A stretch of 64,000 bases of DNA from Mycolicibacterium xanthum (GTDB lineage Bacteria; Actinomycetota; Actinomycetes; Mycobacteriales; Mycobacteriaceae), in the NCBI RefSeq assembly GCF_019710635.1, contig NZ_JAIFZS010000040.1:1-64000 (forward strand), given 5' to 3'. Below, piece after piece: positions 37,668 to 49,791 of the stretch. Under the pieces are notes generated by a model that ran no database searches, was not told the DNA's origin, and was given only the letters and a program-made list of their open reading frames with translations. The translations under genes were made by a program, and so were the position numbers. How positions within the stretch are numbered: the stretch's first letter is position 1; every line of letters starts with the position of its first letter.

Positions 37668-38447
37668 ATGACCACCGAGCAACTCGTGCTGACCGCCGAC
37701 GAGGGCGGCGTGCGGGTGATCACCCTCAACCGGCCATCCGCCCGCAACGCGCTCAATCGCGACCTGATCCGGGCCTCGTATGCGGCCCTGACCGCCGCCG
37801 ACGACGACGAGGCGGTCTCCGCGGTGGTACTGACCGGCACCGACCCCGCGTTCTGTGCGGGCGTCGACCTCAAGGAGGCGGCCCGCGACGGGTTGTCGTA
37901 CTTCGCCGAGTTCCGCTCGCAGAGCTGCATCGCCGCGGTGGCCAACATGCGCACCCCGATCGTCGGCGCGATCAACGGCGCCACCTTCACCGGCGGCCTG
38001 GAGATGGCGTTGGGCTGCGATTTCCTCATCGCGTCGGAGCGGGCCGTGTTCGCCGACACCCACGCCAGGGTCGGCATCCTCCCGGGGGGCGGGATGACCG
38101 CGCGGCTGCCCCAGCTGGTCGGCGCCGCGATGGCACGACGGCTGTCGATGACCGGCGAGGTCGTCGACGCCGCGCGCGCCGAACGGATCGGGCTGGTCAC
38201 CGAGGTGGTGGCCCACGCGGACCTGCTGGGGCGCGCCGTCGGGCTCGCGGCGCAGATCGCCGACGTCCCGCGCCCGACGATGCGCAGCCTCAAGGAGATC
38301 TACACCACCGGGGCTGCTGCCGTGCTCGATCCCGCGCTGGCCGCCGAGGAGACGATCGCGTTCGCCCAGCACCGCGACTTCGACACCCTCGACATCCGGT
38401 TCAACGCTGTGGCGCAGCACAACAAGGAGCAGATCGAGCCCCGTTGA
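37668..38447 (+). CDS. Enoyl-CoA hydratase/isomerase family protein
   Basis: 259-aa crotonase fold. The oxyanion-hole parts are AFCAGVDLKE and INGATFTGGLEMALGCD. The first catalytic Glu (in GGLEMA) is present, but the region that usually reads PE-x-x-LG-PGxGGTQRL is THARVGILPGGGMTARL, without the second Glu. It may therefore be an isomerase or a divergent hydratase rather than a classical enoyl-CoA hydratase. It is 26 bp after nuoN and could be read through from the operon. It is convergent with the TetR gene across a GC-rich hairpin. Confidence 0.88.
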   Translation: MTTEQLVLTADEGGVRVITLNRPSARNALNRDLIRASYAALTAADDDEAVSAVVLTGTDPAFCAGVDLKEAARDGLSYFAEFRSQSCIAAVANMRTPIVGAINGATFTGGLEMALGCDFLIASERAVFADTHARVGILPGGGMTARLPQLVGAAMARRLSMTGEVVDAARAERIGLVTEVVAHADLLGRAVGLAAQIADVPRPTMRSLKEIYTTGAAAVLDPALAAEETIAFAQHRDFDTLDIRFNAVAQHNKEQIEPR

Positions 38448-38453
38448 GCCCAG

Positions 38454-38511
38454 CGAGCGCGCGCTGCTGCACGGCCGGCGCGGCGCGCCGCCGCGCAGAC
38501 GCGCGCGCTCG
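38454..38511. terminator. GC-rich stem-loop between convergent genes
   Basis: CGAGCGCGCGC (38454-38464) pairs perfectly with GCGCGCGCTCG (38501-38511), enclosing a further palindromic core GCGGCGCGCCGC. It lies exactly between the crotonase stop and the TetR stop, so it probably ends transcription in both directions. Confidence 0.6.
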
Positions 38512-38513
38512 GC

Positions 38514-40300
<1,787 letters not shown>

Positions 40301-40301
<1 letters not shown>

Positions 40302-41416
40302 TGCTCGGACCCATGGACGAATACCCGGTACATCAGGTGCCGCAGCCGATTGCCTGGCCCGGCTCGTCGGACCGCAACTTCTACGACCGGGCCTACTACA
40401 ACGCCCACGACCGCACCGGGGACGTCTTCGTCATCACCGGAATCGGCTACTACCCCAACCTCGGGGTCAAGGACGCGTTCCTGTTGGTACGACGCGGTGA
40501 CACCCAGACCGCGGTGCACCTGTCCGACGCCATCGACCAGGACCGGCTGAACCAGCACGTCGGCGACTACCGCATCGAGGTGATCGAACCGCTGCGCAAG
40601 CTGCGCATCGTCCTCGACGAGACCGAGGGCATCGCGGCAGATCTGACCTGGGAGGGACTGTTCGACGTCGTCCAGGAGCAGCCGCACATCATGCGGCGCG
40701 GCAACCGGATCACCCTGGACGCCCAGCGCTTCGCGCAGGTCGGCACGTGGAGCGGCCGGCTGTCGATCGACGGCGAGGACATCGCCGTCGACCCGGCCCG
40801 CTGGATCGGCACCCGGGACCGGTCCTGGGGCATCCGGCCGATCGGCGAGCCCGAACCCGCCGGCCGGCCCGACGACCCGCCGTTCGAGGGAATGTGGTGG
40901 CTCTACGTGCCGATGGCGTTCGACGACTTCGGCATCGTCATCATCATCCAGGAGGACCCGCACGGGTTCCGGTCGCTCAACGACTGCACGCGGATCTGGA
41001 AGGACGGCCGCGTCGAGCAGCTGGGCTGGCCGCGGGTGAAGATCCACTACCGCTCCGGCACCCGGATCCCCACCGGCGCCACGATCGACGCGACCGACAC
41101 GGCCGGTGCGCCGCTGCGCTTCGACGTGGAGTCCAAACTGCCGTTGCCGATCCATGTCGGCGGCGGCTACGGCGGGGACTCCGACTGGCTGCACGGCGTG
41201 TGGAAGGGCGAGAACTTCACCGAACGCCTCACCTACGACATGACCGATCCGGCGATCGTCGGGCGGGCCGGGTTCGGCGTCATCGATCACGTCGGCCGGG
41301 CGGTCTGCCGGGACGCCGACGGCACCGAGCACGAGGGGTGGGGGCTGTTCGAGCACGGCGCCCTGGGCCGCCACGACCCGTCGGGCTTCGCCGACTGGCT
41401 GTCGGTAGCGCCCTGA
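40301..41416 (+). CDS. Conserved protein, Rv3169-like
   Basis: 371 aa, beta rich, with many Trp and Asp and no signal peptide. It starts MLGPMDEYPVHQVPQPIAWPGSSDRNFYDRAYYN and has RWIGTRDRSWGIRPIG at about residues 167-182, a pattern of the DUF7064/DUF7065-like two-lobed proteins (lipocalin/hydroxyneurosporene-synthase-like fold) in actinobacteria. The enzymatic role is not known to me. It is translationally linked to the Rv3168-like kinase. A 25-bp perfect inverted repeat follows 13 bases after its stop. Confidence 0.85.
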
Positions 41417-41429
41417 CGGCCCGCCGAGG

Positions 41430-41494
41430 CCGCCGAAATGGCATTCCGGCAGGGAAAAGTCGAGAGCGCCCCTGCCGGAATGCCATTTCGGCGG
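41430..41494. terminator. 25-bp perfect inverted repeat between convergent genes
   Basis: The arms at 41430-41454 and 41470-41494 are exact reverse complements over 25 bases (CCGCCGAAATGGCATTCCGG and five more bases), around a 15-base loop. It lies between the stops of the Rv3169-like gene and the monooxygenase gene. It is likely a bidirectional terminator. Such long perfect arms also suggest a dispersed repeat element. Confidence 0.85.
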
Positions 41495-41505
41495 GGGGAG
41501 AAAGG

Positions 41506-42993
41506 CTACGCAGTCTTGGCTGCCTCCACCCGCGTGCGACCGAAGACCATCGACTCGTCGATCCGGTCGAACCGGTGCTCGATCGAGTCGAGGACAAAGT
41601 TGTGCCGCACATTCCACGGCCGCCGCGTCCCCGATTTCGGCAGCACGTGCGGTGCCCGCAGCACATAGCCCGCCTTGAGGTTCCACGCCGGCTTCTCCCC
41701 CATCGGTTCGTCGCCGAGGTGCGGGTAGGCGTGGGTGTAGCCGTGAGAATCCATGTAGCCCAATAGCTTTGCCACCGCGCGCGCGGTCAGGTCGGCCCGT
41801 AGCGTCCACGACGCGTTGATGTAGCCCACACACCACGCCAGGTTGGGCACGTCCTCGAGCAGGTACTCCTTGTAGACGAACCGGTCGGCCGGTTTGACCT
41901 CGTCGCCGTCCACGCTGAGCGCGACCCCACCGAGGGCCTGCAACCGCAGCCCGGTGGCGGTGACGATGATGTCGGCATCCAGGTGCGCTCCTGAGCGGAG
42001 CACCACGCCGGAGTCGTCGATGTGGTCGATCCGGTCGGTCACCACCTCGGCCCGGCCTTCGGCGATCGAGTTGTAGAAATCGCCGGACAGGATCAGGCAC
42101 ATCCGCTGATCCCAGGGGTCGTACTCGGGCTTGAAGTGCACGTCGACCGGATAATCCTCCGGCAGGTAGCCCTTCGCGACGGCACGGATGATCCGCCGCA
42201 TGAGGCGCGGCGCCCGCTGGGCCAGCGCGTAGACGGCGACGATGAACACCACGTTGTACAGCCAGGCCAGCCGGTAGCCCAGCCGGCGGGGCGGCACCCT
42301 GCGCAACAGGTTCACGACGGGGTTGACGCGCTGCCCGGACAGCAGATACGTCGGCGAGCGCTGCAGCATCGTGACGTGCCCGGCGCGCTGCGCGAGCGCC
42401 GGGATCATGCTGATCGCGGTCGCCCCGCTGCCGATCACGACGACCTTCTTGCCCGCGTAGTCCAGCTCCTCGGGCCAGTGCTGCGGATGCACCACCGGGC
42501 CGGCGAAGGAATCCAGGCCGGGGAATTCGGGGCGGTAGGGCTCGTCGTAGTCGTAGTAACCGGTGCCGAAGAACAGGAACCGGGCCCGAAGGGTCTGCGG
42601 GGTGCCGTTGCACTCGGTGAGCACCGACCAGGTGTCGGTCGCCGAGTCCCAGTCGGCCGACACCACCCGGGTGTCGAAGCGGATGTGCCGGTCGATGTCG
42701 TGCTTGTGGGCCGTCTCGACCAGGTATTCGCGGATGTCCGCGCCGTCGGCGACGTTCTCCGGGCGGGCCCACGGCTCCCACGGGAACGACAGCGTGAAGA
42801 TGTCGCTGTCCGAGCGGATGCCGGGGTAGCGGTGCAGATCCCAGGTGCCGCCGATGCGCGAGCGCCGCTCCAGGATCGTGTAGGTCATCTGCGGATTGCG
42901 TTCCTGAATGCGGTAGGCGGCCCCGATACCGGAGATCCCCGCGCCGATGATCAGCACGTCCGAGAATTCCGCCGATGAATCGTGCTGGTGCAC
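41506..42993 (-). CDS. Flavin-dependent Baeyer-Villiger monooxygenase, EthA/MymA type
   Basis: 495-aa FAD/NADPH enzyme inserting oxygen next to a carbonyl or oxidising sulfur. FAD motif IIGAGISGIGAA lies near the N-terminus, the family fingerprint FAGPVVHPQHWP at about residues 163-174, and the second nucleotide-binding site VVIGSGATAISM just after. It resembles the EthA/MymA group in length and in YPGIRSDSD and NASWTLRADL segments. GTG 42993 is preceded by GGGAGG, whereas longer readings have no such site. It is cytoplasmic; the substrate is unknown. The LLM enzyme gene lies upstream on the same strand, 44 bp away. Confidence 0.9.
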   Translation of the reverse strand: MHQHDSSAEFSDVLIIGAGISGIGAAYRIQERNPQMTYTILERRSRIGGTWDLHRYPGIRSDSDIFTLSFPWEPWARPENVADGADIREYLVETAHKHDIDRHIRFDTRVVSADWDSATDTWSVLTECNGTPQTLRARFLFFGTGYYDYDEPYRPEFPGLDSFAGPVVHPQHWPEELDYAGKKVVVIGSGATAISMIPALAQRAGHVTMLQRSPTYLLSGQRVNPVVNLLRRVPPRRLGYRLAWLYNVVFIVAVYALAQRAPRLMRRIIRAVAKGYLPEDYPVDVHFKPEYDPWDQRMCLILSGDFYNSIAEGRAEVVTDRIDHIDDSGVVLRSGAHLDADIIVTATGLRLQALGGVALSVDGDEVKPADRFVYKEYLLEDVPNLAWCVGYINASWTLRADLTARAVAKLLGYMDSHGYTHAYPHLGDEPMGEKPAWNLKAGYVLRAPHVLPKSGTRRPWNVRHNFVLDSIEHRFDRIDESMVFGRTRVEAAKTA

Positions 42994-43037
42994 CTGCAAA
43001 CCTCCCTTGGTCCGGCCACGTACCACGATATGGCCCA

Positions 43038-44030
43038 CTACCCCAGCGCGTCGATGATCTGGCTCAATGAATCCACCGCGATCGGCCCCGGCTGATAGAG
43101 GCAGACCCGGTCGGCGACGCCGTCGACCCGGTCGCGGATGTGCGCGGCCACCTCGGCCGGGCTGCCGCAGGCCGCGATCGTGTGCAGCACGTCGTCGTCG
43201 ACCAGCTTGCCCATCTCGGCCCATCGCCCCTGTTTGGACAGCGCGTTGAGCTCGGGCTGCAGGTCACCCCAGCCGTGCACGTCGAGCACCGGCCGGTAGG
43301 CGGGGGTGGACCCGTAGAACGCCAGCAGCCGGCGCGCGGCGGCGTGGTCGGGTTCGGCTCCGGGTTCTCCGGCCACCGAGACGATGATCTCCGGGACGAC
43401 GTCGAACCGGCCCGGGTCCCGTCCGGCCGCCGCCAGGCCCCGGGCGACCGCGGCCAGGGTGACCTCGTGCAGGAAGCGCTTGGACCCGAACGGCATCACC
43501 AGCAGCCCGTCGGCCACCTCGGCGGTCATCCGGGTGAGCTGGGGCCCGAGCGCCCCGACGTAGATCGGGATCGGCGCGAAGTCCGACCGCGGGCTGAACG
43601 TCGGCGTCATCAGCGTGTGCCGGTAGAACTCGCCGGCGAAGCGCAGACGCTCCCCCGAACTCCACGCCGCGAAGATCGCCCGCAGCGCACCGACCAGCTC
43701 GCGCATCCGGGCGACCGGGCGGTCGAAGTCGGCGCCGAAGCGCTTCTCGATCTGGGTGCGGATCTGGGTGCCCAGCCCCAGGGTGAACCGGCCGCCGGAC
43801 AGCAGCTGATGGTCGACGGCCTGGTGGGCGAGGTGAATCGGGTTGCGGGGAAACGCGATCGCGACGTTGGTCATCAGGTCCAGCCCGCCGACCGTCGATG
43901 CCAGCGTCAGCGGCGTGAACACGTCGTGCGGCCCCTCGAAGGTGAACACCCCGGCGGCGCCGGCCTCGCGCAGCGCCCGGGCCCGGTCGACCGCGTCGGT
44001 GGGCCCGAACAGGGCCGTCATCACCCGCAC
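43038..44030 (-). CDS. LLM-class F420-dependent oxidoreductase
   Basis: 330-aa luciferase-like TIM barrel of the mycobacterial F420-dependent group (the TIGR03617 type by recollection). Features include [36 protein letters not shown] near residues 53-90 and a C-terminal [18 protein letters not shown]420 rather than FMN is expected from the family. GTG 44030 is used; GTG and ATG two and three codons later are alternatives. It lies 44 bp upstream of the EthA-type gene on the same strand and could share its transcript. Confidence 0.9.
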   Translation of the reverse strand: MRVMTALFGPTDAVDRARALREAGAAGVFTFEGPHDVFTPLTLASTVGGLDLMTNVAIAFPRNPIHLAHQAVDHQLLSGGRFTLGLGTQIRTQIEKRFGADFDRPVARMRELVGALRAIFAAWSSGERLRFAGEFYRHTLMTPTFSPRSDFAPIPIYVGALGPQLTRMTAEVADGLLVMPFGSKRFLHEVTLAAVARGLAAAGRDPGRFDVVPEIIVSVAGEPGAEPDHAAARRLLAFYGSTPAYRPVLDVHGWGDLQPELNALSKQGRWAEMGKLVDDDVLHTIAACGSPAEVAAHIRDRVDGVADRVCLYQPGPIAVDSLSQIIDALG

Positions 44031-44121
44031 GAACCCCGACCCTAAGCGATTTCGGTGTGCGAATCGTCGCTACCCGACGTGTTCTGCCCGGAGTCGTCGC
44101 CGAATCCGCCAAGATGGGGGC

Positions 44122-45483
44122 ATGGGGGACGTTGCCGATGTTCTCGACGTTGTCGTCGTGGGGGCGGGATTCGCCGGACTCGCCGCCGGCCGGGAACTGA
44201 CCCGGCTCGGGCGCGACGTCGTCGTCCTCGAGGGCCGCGACCGGGTCGGCGGGCGCTCGTTGACCGCGACGCTGGCAGGCGTACCGGTCGACCTCGGTGC
44301 CACCTTCGTCGGGCCGACACAGGACGCGGTGGCCGAGCTGGCCGCCGAGCTCGGCTGTGAATCGGTGCCGACCTTCCGCCGCGGCAAGAACCTGATCCGC
44401 TGGCGCGGCAAGGTGCGCTCCTACCGCAGCACGATCCCGCGGCTGTCGATCATCGAACTGCTCGACGTCTCCCGCATCCAGTGGCGCTTCGACCGGGTCA
44501 GCAGAAAGGTTCCGGTCGCCGAGCCGTGGATCTCGCCGCTGGCCGCAGGCCTGGACGCCGTGTCGCTGGAGCAGTGGCTGCGCTCGGTGGGCGCCGGCGC
44601 CTCCACCCGGGATCTGATGGCGATCATGTCGCGGGTCACGTGGGGCGCCGAACCCGACACCGTGTCGATGCTGCACGCGGTGCGCTACGTCAAGGCGGCC
44701 GGCGGGCTGGACCGCATGCTCGACGTCGAGGGCGGCGCCCAGCAGGACCGGTTCCCGGCGGGCACCCAGCAGATCGCGGTCAGGATGGCCGGGCAGCTCG
44801 GCGAGCGCGTGGTGCTGGACGCTCCGGTGCGGTGCATCCGCCGCGGCGCCGACGACACCCTGACGGTGACGACTCCGCGCGGCGCCTTCGCCGCCCGGAC
44901 GGTGGTCGTGGCCGTCCCGCCGGCGCATCGCGCCGCGATCCAGTTCGATCCGCCACTACCGCCCCGGCACGCCGAACTGCACCGGCACTGGCCGCAGGGC
45001 AACCTCAGCAAGGCCTACGCGGCCTATGACACACCGTTCTGGCGGGCCGACGGCCACTCCGGCGAGGCGTTGTCCGACGAGGGCCCGGTGTTCATCACGT
45101 TCGACGTCAGCCCGGACGATTCCGGCCCGGGCATCCTGCTCGGGTTCACCGACGCCCGGACATTCGACCCGCTGCCGGACGCACAGCGGCGCGAGTCCGC
45201 ACTGTCCGGTTTCGCCACGCTGTTCGGCGATGCCGCGCTGCGCCCGGTGGACTACCTCGACCACCGCTGGGGCGCCGACCGGTTCGCCCCGGGCGGCCCC
45301 ACCGCCGCGGTGCCACCCGGGGCGTGGACCAGCCACGGGCGCTGCCTGCACGAACCGGTGGACGGCATCTTCTGGGCGGGCACCGAGACCGCCGACCGGT
45401 GGACCGGGTTCCTCGACGGTGCGGTGCGCTCAGGCCGGCGGGCCGCCGCCGAGGCGCATCAGGAACTCGCCCGGCGCGCCTGA
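44122..45483 (+). CDS. aofH: Flavin-containing monoamine oxidase, AofH-like
   Basis: 453-aa amine oxidase. The dinucleotide motif [19 protein letters not shown] starts at residue 10, with the following Glu ([12 protein letters not shown]) binding the ribose, and the C-terminal FAD segment [22 protein letters not shown] is present. It should oxidise primary or secondary amines to imines. It matches Rv3170 of M. tuberculosis in type and in being next to the Rv3167c-Rv3169 and hydrolase genes. ATG 44122 has only weak upstream purines. Its 3' end overlaps the convergent hydrolase by 25 bases. Confidence 0.9.
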   Translation: MGDVADVLDVVVVGAGFAGLAAGRELTRLGRDVVVLEGRDRVGGRSLTATLAGVPVDLGATFVGPTQDAVAELAAELGCESVPTFRRGKNLIRWRGKVRSYRSTIPRLSIIELLDVSRIQWRFDRVSRKVPVAEPWISPLAAGLDAVSLEQWLRSVGAGASTRDLMAIMSRVTWGAEPDTVSMLHAVRYVKAAGGLDRMLDVEGGAQQDRFPAGTQQIAVRMAGQLGERVVLDAPVRCIRRGADDTLTVTTPRGAFAARTVVVAVPPAHRAAIQFDPPLPPRHAELHRHWPQGNLSKAYAAYDTPFWRADGHSGEALSDEGPVFITFDVSPDDSGPGILLGFTDARTFDPLPDAQRRESALSGFATLFGDAALRPVDYLDHRWGADRFAPGGPTAAVPPGAWTSHGRCLHEPVDGIFWAGTETADRWTGFLDGAVRSGRRAAAEAHQELARRA

Positions 45484-46424
45484 CCCACGGAGTCGATCAG
45501 CCAGCGCAACTGCTCGTTGACGTCGACGGGGCGTTCCAGGATGGCGCAGTGACCGCCGGTGAGCTCGACGAATCTCGCCAGGTTGGGCGCGGTGGCGGCG
45601 ATGCGCCGGGAAGACACCATCGGCAACAGCCGGTCCTTCTGGCTGCCGATCACCAACGTCGGCACGGTCAGGTTTCTCATCCCGATGTGCTGCGGGCCGA
45701 GATGATCGACCAGCACCCGCGCCCAGCCGCCGCGCCCGGCGGGCGGGGTGGCGTTGAACAACTCGAACACGAAATCCACGATGGCCGGGTCGGCGTCACG
45801 GCCCACCGCGATGGTCGAGACGAACCGCCGGCTCGGGCGGTCGGCCACCCGCACCAGCGGCGCCCCACCGAAGGCCTTGAGCAGCGTTCCGGCCGCACGC
45901 ACCCGGGCCCGGGCGAGCTGGGCGGGCACCGGCAGGAAGTTGACGTTGCGCAGCAGGTCGCCGGTGGTGGTGTTGATCAGCGCCACCGCATCGGCGCGCT
46001 GGGCCACCAGGTGCGGGTGACGCTCGGCCCACGACGTGATCGCGATCCCGCCCATGGAGTGACCGGCGACGACGGCACGTTCGCCGGGCCGCAGCGTCGC
46101 GTCGAGCACCGCGTCGAGATCGGCGGCGAGGTAGTCGATGGTGTAGCCGCCCCGGCGCGGCGGAACCGAGCTTCGGCCGTGGCCGCGGTGATCGAACGCG
46201 ATCACCCGGTAATGTTCGGCGAGGTCGGCGATCTGATACGCCCACACCCGCAGCGCGCAGGTGATGCCGTGCGCCAGCACCACCGGGTAGCCGTCCTCGG
46301 GACCGAACACCTCGGCGTGCAGGCGCACCCCGTCGACGGAGCGCACGTCGACGATCCGGCCGGGAGGAAGGGTTCGCGCGGGCGCGAACCCGCCGCGCAG
46401 TCGGTCGGCACCACCTCGTGCCAT
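45459..46424 (-). CDS. Alpha/beta hydrolase, Rv3171c (Hpx)-like
   Basis: 321 aa. [15 protein letters not shown] forms the oxyanion loop, the nucleophile elbow is GHSMGG with Ser near residue 126, and the His is in [11 protein letters not shown] near 293. It is annotated in M. tuberculosis as a possible non-haem haloperoxidase, but the motifs are those of general esterases/epoxide-hydrolase relatives. ATG 46424 has GAGGAG ten bases upstream. It is convergent and overlapping (25 bases) with AofH, and divergent from the FadB4-like gene. Confidence 0.88.
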   Translation of the reverse strand: MARGGADRLRGGFAPARTLPPGRIVDVRSVDGVRLHAEVFGPEDGYPVVLAHGITCALRVWAYQIADLAEHYRVIAFDHRGHGRSSVPPRRGGYTIDYLAADLDAVLDATLRPGERAVVAGHSMGGIAITSWAERHPHLVAQRADAVALINTTTGDLLRNVNFLPVPAQLARARVRAAGTLLKAFGGAPLVRVADRPSRRFVSTIAVGRDADPAIVDFVFELFNATPPAGRGGWARVLVDHLGPQHIGMRNLTVPTLVIGSQKDRLLPMVSSRRIAATAPNLARFVELTGGHCAILERPVDVNEQLRWLIDSVGQARRASS

Positions 46425-46534
46425 CGGCGTGCTCCTCGGTTGCTGGCGACGTTGCCATCGAATCGGCCGGGAAGCCGACTTTACCGCCGGACGCCGCCCC
46501 GGGACGCCCGACACCCGTGCAGTTAAATGGTCGG

Positions 46535-47509
46535 ATGCGAGCGATACAGATTGCCAGGCTGGACGGGCCACAGGCCGCCGAGCTCGTCGACATCGCCGAA
46601 CCCACCGGCGGGGACGGCAGCGTGCTGATCGACGTATACGCCGCCGGGGTCGCCTTTCCCGATGCGCTGCAGTCCCGCGGGCTCTACCAGTACAAGCCCG
46701 CGATGCCCTACACGCCGGGCGCCGAGATCGCCGGGGTGGTGCGTAGCGCGCCCGGCGACGCACCCGTTGCCCCGGGCGACCGGGTCGCCGGCCTGACGAT
46801 GCTGTGCGGGGCGATGGCCGAAGTGGTGGCTCTGCCGGCCGAGCGGGTGTTCAAGCTGCCCGATTCGGTGTCCTTCGAGGCGGGCGCCGGGCTGTTGTTC
46901 AACGATCTGACGGTCCATTTCGCGCTGCGCAACCGGGGCAGGCTGGCGCCCGGCGAGACGGTGCTGGTGCACGGGGCCGCCGGCGGCATCGGAACCTCCA
47001 CGCTGCGGCTGGCGCCCGCGTTCGGCGCTGCCCGCACCATCGCGGTGGTCAGCAGCACGGAGAAGGCCGACGTCGCGCGCGCGGCCGGCGCCTCCGACGT
47101 GGTGCTCGCCGACGGCTTCAAGGACGCGGTCAAAGAGCTGACCGGCGGCCGCGGCGTCGACATCGTCGTCGACCCGGTCGGCGGCGACCGGTTCACCGAT
47201 TCACTGCGCTCGCTGGCGCCCGGCGGCCGACTGCTCGTGGTGGGCTTCACCGGCGGTGAGATACCGACCGTCAAGGTGAACCGGCTGCTGCTCAACAATG
47301 TCGACGCGGTCGGCGTGGGATGGGGGGCCTGGACGGCGGGACACCCGGGTTACCTGCAGGAGCAGTGGGCCGACCTGGAGCCGCTACTGGCCTCGGGCGC
47401 GGTCAGCGCCCCCGAGCCGATGGTGTTCCCACTCGAGCGGGCCGCAGAGGCGATCGCCTCGTTGGAGGACCGCACCGCACGGGGCAAGGTCGTCGTTTCG
47501 CTGCGATGA
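46535..47509 (+). CDS. fadB4: Zinc-independent quinone oxidoreductase, FadB4-like
   Basis: 324-aa medium-chain reductase of the NADPH:quinone oxidoreductase group. There are no zinc-binding Cys/His sets, and the NADPH-binding stretch is [18 protein letters not shown] near residues 140-157. The overall sequence closely follows FadB4 (Rv3141), including [13 protein letters not shown] and [22 protein letters not shown] 46535 lies 110 bp from the divergent hydrolase start. The M. tuberculosis gene is near nuo, whereas here it is about 9 kb after nuoN, so the blocks have been rearranged. Confidence 0.9.
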   Translation: MRAIQIARLDGPQAAELVDIAEPTGGDGSVLIDVYAAGVAFPDALQSRGLYQYKPAMPYTPGAEIAGVVRSAPGDAPVAPGDRVAGLTMLCGAMAEVVALPAERVFKLPDSVSFEAGAGLLFNDLTVHFALRNRGRLAPGETVLVHGAAGGIGTSTLRLAPAFGAARTIAVVSSTEKADVARAAGASDVVLADGFKDAVKELTGGRGVDIVVDPVGGDRFTDSLRSLAPGGRLLVVGFTGGEIPTVKVNRLLLNNVDAVGVGWGAWTAGHPGYLQEQWADLEPLLASGAVSAPEPMVFPLERAAEAIASLEDRTARGKVVVSLR

Positions 47510-47571
47510 CGGGCGTCGCACCGGCCACCCGCGGCAGGCAGCAGACCGTAGCGAGTTCCGCTGATGGAAGG

Positions 47572-48450
47572 TCAGGGTTCGCCGGCGCCGCACCGGTCCA
47601 GGAAGCCGAGCACCGCGTCGGCGAACAGGTCGTTGCGGTCGCCCGCCACCATGTGCCCGGCACCCTCGACGTCGATGAATTCGACCTGGTCGAAACGCGC
47701 CAGGAACTCGTCGGCCCGCTGCCGGCTGACCAGGTCGCTGACCTGGCCGCGCACCAACAGCATCGGCACGCCGTCGTCGAGGATGGCTGCGACCGCGGCG
47801 TGCAGCCGGTCGGTGTCGGCCACCTCCATCGGCGGGAAGACCGCCGAGCCGTCGATGAACTGCGGGTCCCAGTGCCAGTACCAGCGGTCTCCCCTGCGGC
47901 GCAGGTTGGTGCGCAGGCCGTCCAGATCGGCGGGCCGGGGCCGATGCGGGTTGAACTCGGCGATCATGTCGGCGACCTCGTCGAGCGAGCCGAAGCCCTC
48001 GACCATCTTGTCGGCCATGAACGCGTGGATCCGCTCGGCGCCGGACGGGTCCATGTCCGGGACGATGTCGACCAGCACGACCGCGGCGGCGATCCCGCGG
48101 GCCAGCTCACCGGCGAGCAGCATCGAGGTCAGCCCGCCCAGCGACGCCCCCACCAGCACCGGTCGGGCCGGCAACGTCGCAAGGATGGCCTGGATGTCGG
48201 CGGCGAAGCTGGACACCCGGTAGTCACCGTCGGGCGACCAGTCGGACTCGCCGTGACCACGCATGTCGACGGTCACCGCCTGCCACCCGCGCCGGGCGAC
48301 GGCCGCCGCCGCCCTGCCCCACGAGCGGCGGGTCTGGCCCCCGCCGTGCAGGAAGACCACCGCCCGCGCACCCGGGTCTCCGAAACGGTCGGCGGCGATC
48401 CGCACCCCGCCGTGCCCGTCGGTCACGAACTGCCGGGACACAGAGCTCAT
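47572..48450 (-). CDS. Alpha/beta hydrolase
   Basis: 292 aa. It has the HG motif [13 protein letters not shown] near residue 33, [11 protein letters not shown] near 62, the nucleophile elbow GASLGG in which Ser (near residue 100) is flanked by Ala rather than His/Asn, and the catalytic His in [10 protein letters not shown] near 265. It resembles peroxidase-like or lactone esterases of this fold. Start ATG 48450 was chosen, and a longer reading would run antisense through the SDR gene. It is convergent with FadB4-like and divergent from the SDR. Confidence 0.88.
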   Translation of the reverse strand: MSSVSRQFVTDGHGGVRIAADRFGDPGARAVVFLHGGGQTRRSWGRAAAAVARRGWQAVTVDMRGHGESDWSPDGDYRVSSFAADIQAILATLPARPVLVGASLGGLTSMLLAGELARGIAAAVVLVDIVPDMDPSGAERIHAFMADKMVEGFGSLDEVADMIAEFNPHRPRPADLDGLRTNLRRRGDRWYWHWDPQFIDGSAVFPPMEVADTDRLHAAVAAILDDGVPMLLVRGQVSDLVSRQRADEFLARFDQVEFIDVEGAGHMVAGDRNDLFADAVLGFLDRCGAGEP

Positions 48451-48633
48451 CCTCGGATGGTAAGACCCACCCTCCACCGGCCGAGCGCGCGTGTCTGCAC
48501 GACCGCGCGCGGCATGTCGCGTACGACGGCGCCCGGTCGGCGCCCACGAGCGGGCCCCGGCGCACGAACACCCCCGCGCCGACAGGCCGGTGGGCCATAC
48601 TTGCCCGATGCCAGACCAGCACGGGGAGCGACG

Positions 48634-49428
48634 ATGAACGGTCTTGCGGGCAAAGGCATTCTGGTGACCGGCGCGGCATCCGGCATCGGGCGGGCCACCG
48701 CCGCCCGGTTGCTCGACGAGGGCGCCGCGGTCGTCGGGATCGATCTGGCCGGTGACGCACCCGATCTGCCCTCGGGCTTCACCTACCTGACCGGCGACGT
48801 GCTGGACGCCGCGACCATCGCGCGTGCGGTGGACGCGGTGCTCGCCGCGACGGGCCGGCTCGACGGCGTCGTGCACTCGGCGGGCGTCGGCGGCGGCGGC
48901 CCGGTGCACCTGCTGCCCGACGAGGAGTGGGACCGGGTGCTCGACGTCAACCTCAAGGGCACCTTCCTGGTGATGCGGGCGGCCCTGGCGCAGATGATGA
49001 CGCAGCCGCGCAGCGGCGGCGAGCGCGGCGCGATCGTCACGCTGTCGAGCATCGAGGGCCTCGAGGGCACCGCCGGCGGCAGCGCGTACAACGCCTCCAA
49101 GGGCGGTGTCGTGCTGCTGACCAAGAATGCGGCAATCGACTACGGGCCCAGCGGCATTCGGGTGAACGCCATCTGCCCGGGGTTCATCGAGACGCCGTTG
49201 TTCGAGTCGGTGATGGGCATCCCGGGCATGGACGGCCCCAGGGAGGGCCTGCGGCACGAACACAAGCTGCGGCGGTTCGGTCGGCCCGACGAGGTGGCCG
49301 CGGTCGCGGCGTTCCTGGTGTCGCCGGATGCCAGCTTCGTCAGCGGACAGGCCATCGCGGTGGACGGCGGCTACACCGCCGGCCGCGACCACGGCGTCAC
49401 CGAGCTGATGGGCCTGGGTGAGCAGTAG
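48634..49428 (+). CDS. Short-chain dehydrogenase/reductase
   Basis: 264-aa classical SDR. The cofactor motif TGAASGIG is at about residues 12-19 with Asp in GIDLAG (NAD preference), HSAGVG replaces NNAG, the Ser lies in TLSSIEG, and YNASK is the catalytic Tyr-Lys pair near residues 151-155. The ending [15 protein letters not shown] is typical. ATG 48634 has GGGGAG about nine bases upstream. The substrate is unknown. The 183-bp gap before it contains its promoter and that of the divergent hydrolase, with no clear motif seen. Confidence 0.92.
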   Translation: MNGLAGKGILVTGAASGIGRATAARLLDEGAAVVGIDLAGDAPDLPSGFTYLTGDVLDAATIARAVDAVLAATGRLDGVVHSAGVGGGGPVHLLPDEEWDRVLDVNLKGTFLVMRAALAQMMTQPRSGGERGAIVTLSSIEGLEGTAGGSAYNASKGGVVLLTKNAAIDYGPSGIRVNAICPGFIETPLFESVMGIPGMDGPREGLRHEHKLRRFGRPDEVAAVAAFLVSPDASFVSGQAIAVDGGYTAGRDHGVTELMGLGEQ

Positions 49429-49437
49429 CTTCGCGCC

Positions 49438-49791
49438 TCACCACAGCACGGCGACCGCGGCCGCGGCGAACGCCAGCACCCCGGCCGCGACGAACACCCC
49501 CCGGGCCACCGGTTCACCGGTGCGGCGCTGGCGGGCGCCGCCCATCCCCAGCAGGCCGCCGAGGATCACCAGGATCACCAGCTTGAGGCCGATCTTGGGG
49601 TAGTTCAACTCGATTCCGGCGGGCCAGGGCGCGGCCAATGCCAGGCCGGTGAGCAGGGATACCAGCAGCCCGTAGTCCATCAGGCGGGTGACCCGGAACC
49701 GCCCCGCCACCGCCTCGGCCACCCACGCCCCGAATGTGACGGCGAAGCCGATGATGTGCAGCAGGACAACTACAGACCGTAGTAATTCCAT
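49438..49791 (-). CDS. Four-helix membrane protein
   Basis: 117 aa with four hydrophobic segments (about residues 5-25, 40-57, 66-84 and 97-117) and a short basic loop (ARQRRTGEPVARG) between helices 3 and 4. It begins MELLRSVVVLLHIIGFAVTFGAWV, a pattern I recognise from small conserved actinobacterial integral membrane proteins, sometimes mislabelled as Fis regulators. No function is known. It is convergent with the SDR gene, with nine bases between stops. Confidence 0.8.
   Translation of the reverse strand: MELLRSVVVLLHIIGFAVTFGAWVAEAVAGRFRVTRLMDYGLLVSLLTGLALAAPWPAGIELNYPKIGLKLVILVILGGLLGMGGARQRRTGEPVARGVFVAAGVLAFAAAAVAVLW

Noticed and set aside
41430..41494. Terminal inverted repeats of an insertion sequence
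   Set aside because: Only 15 bases lie between the arms and there is no transposase or target duplication.
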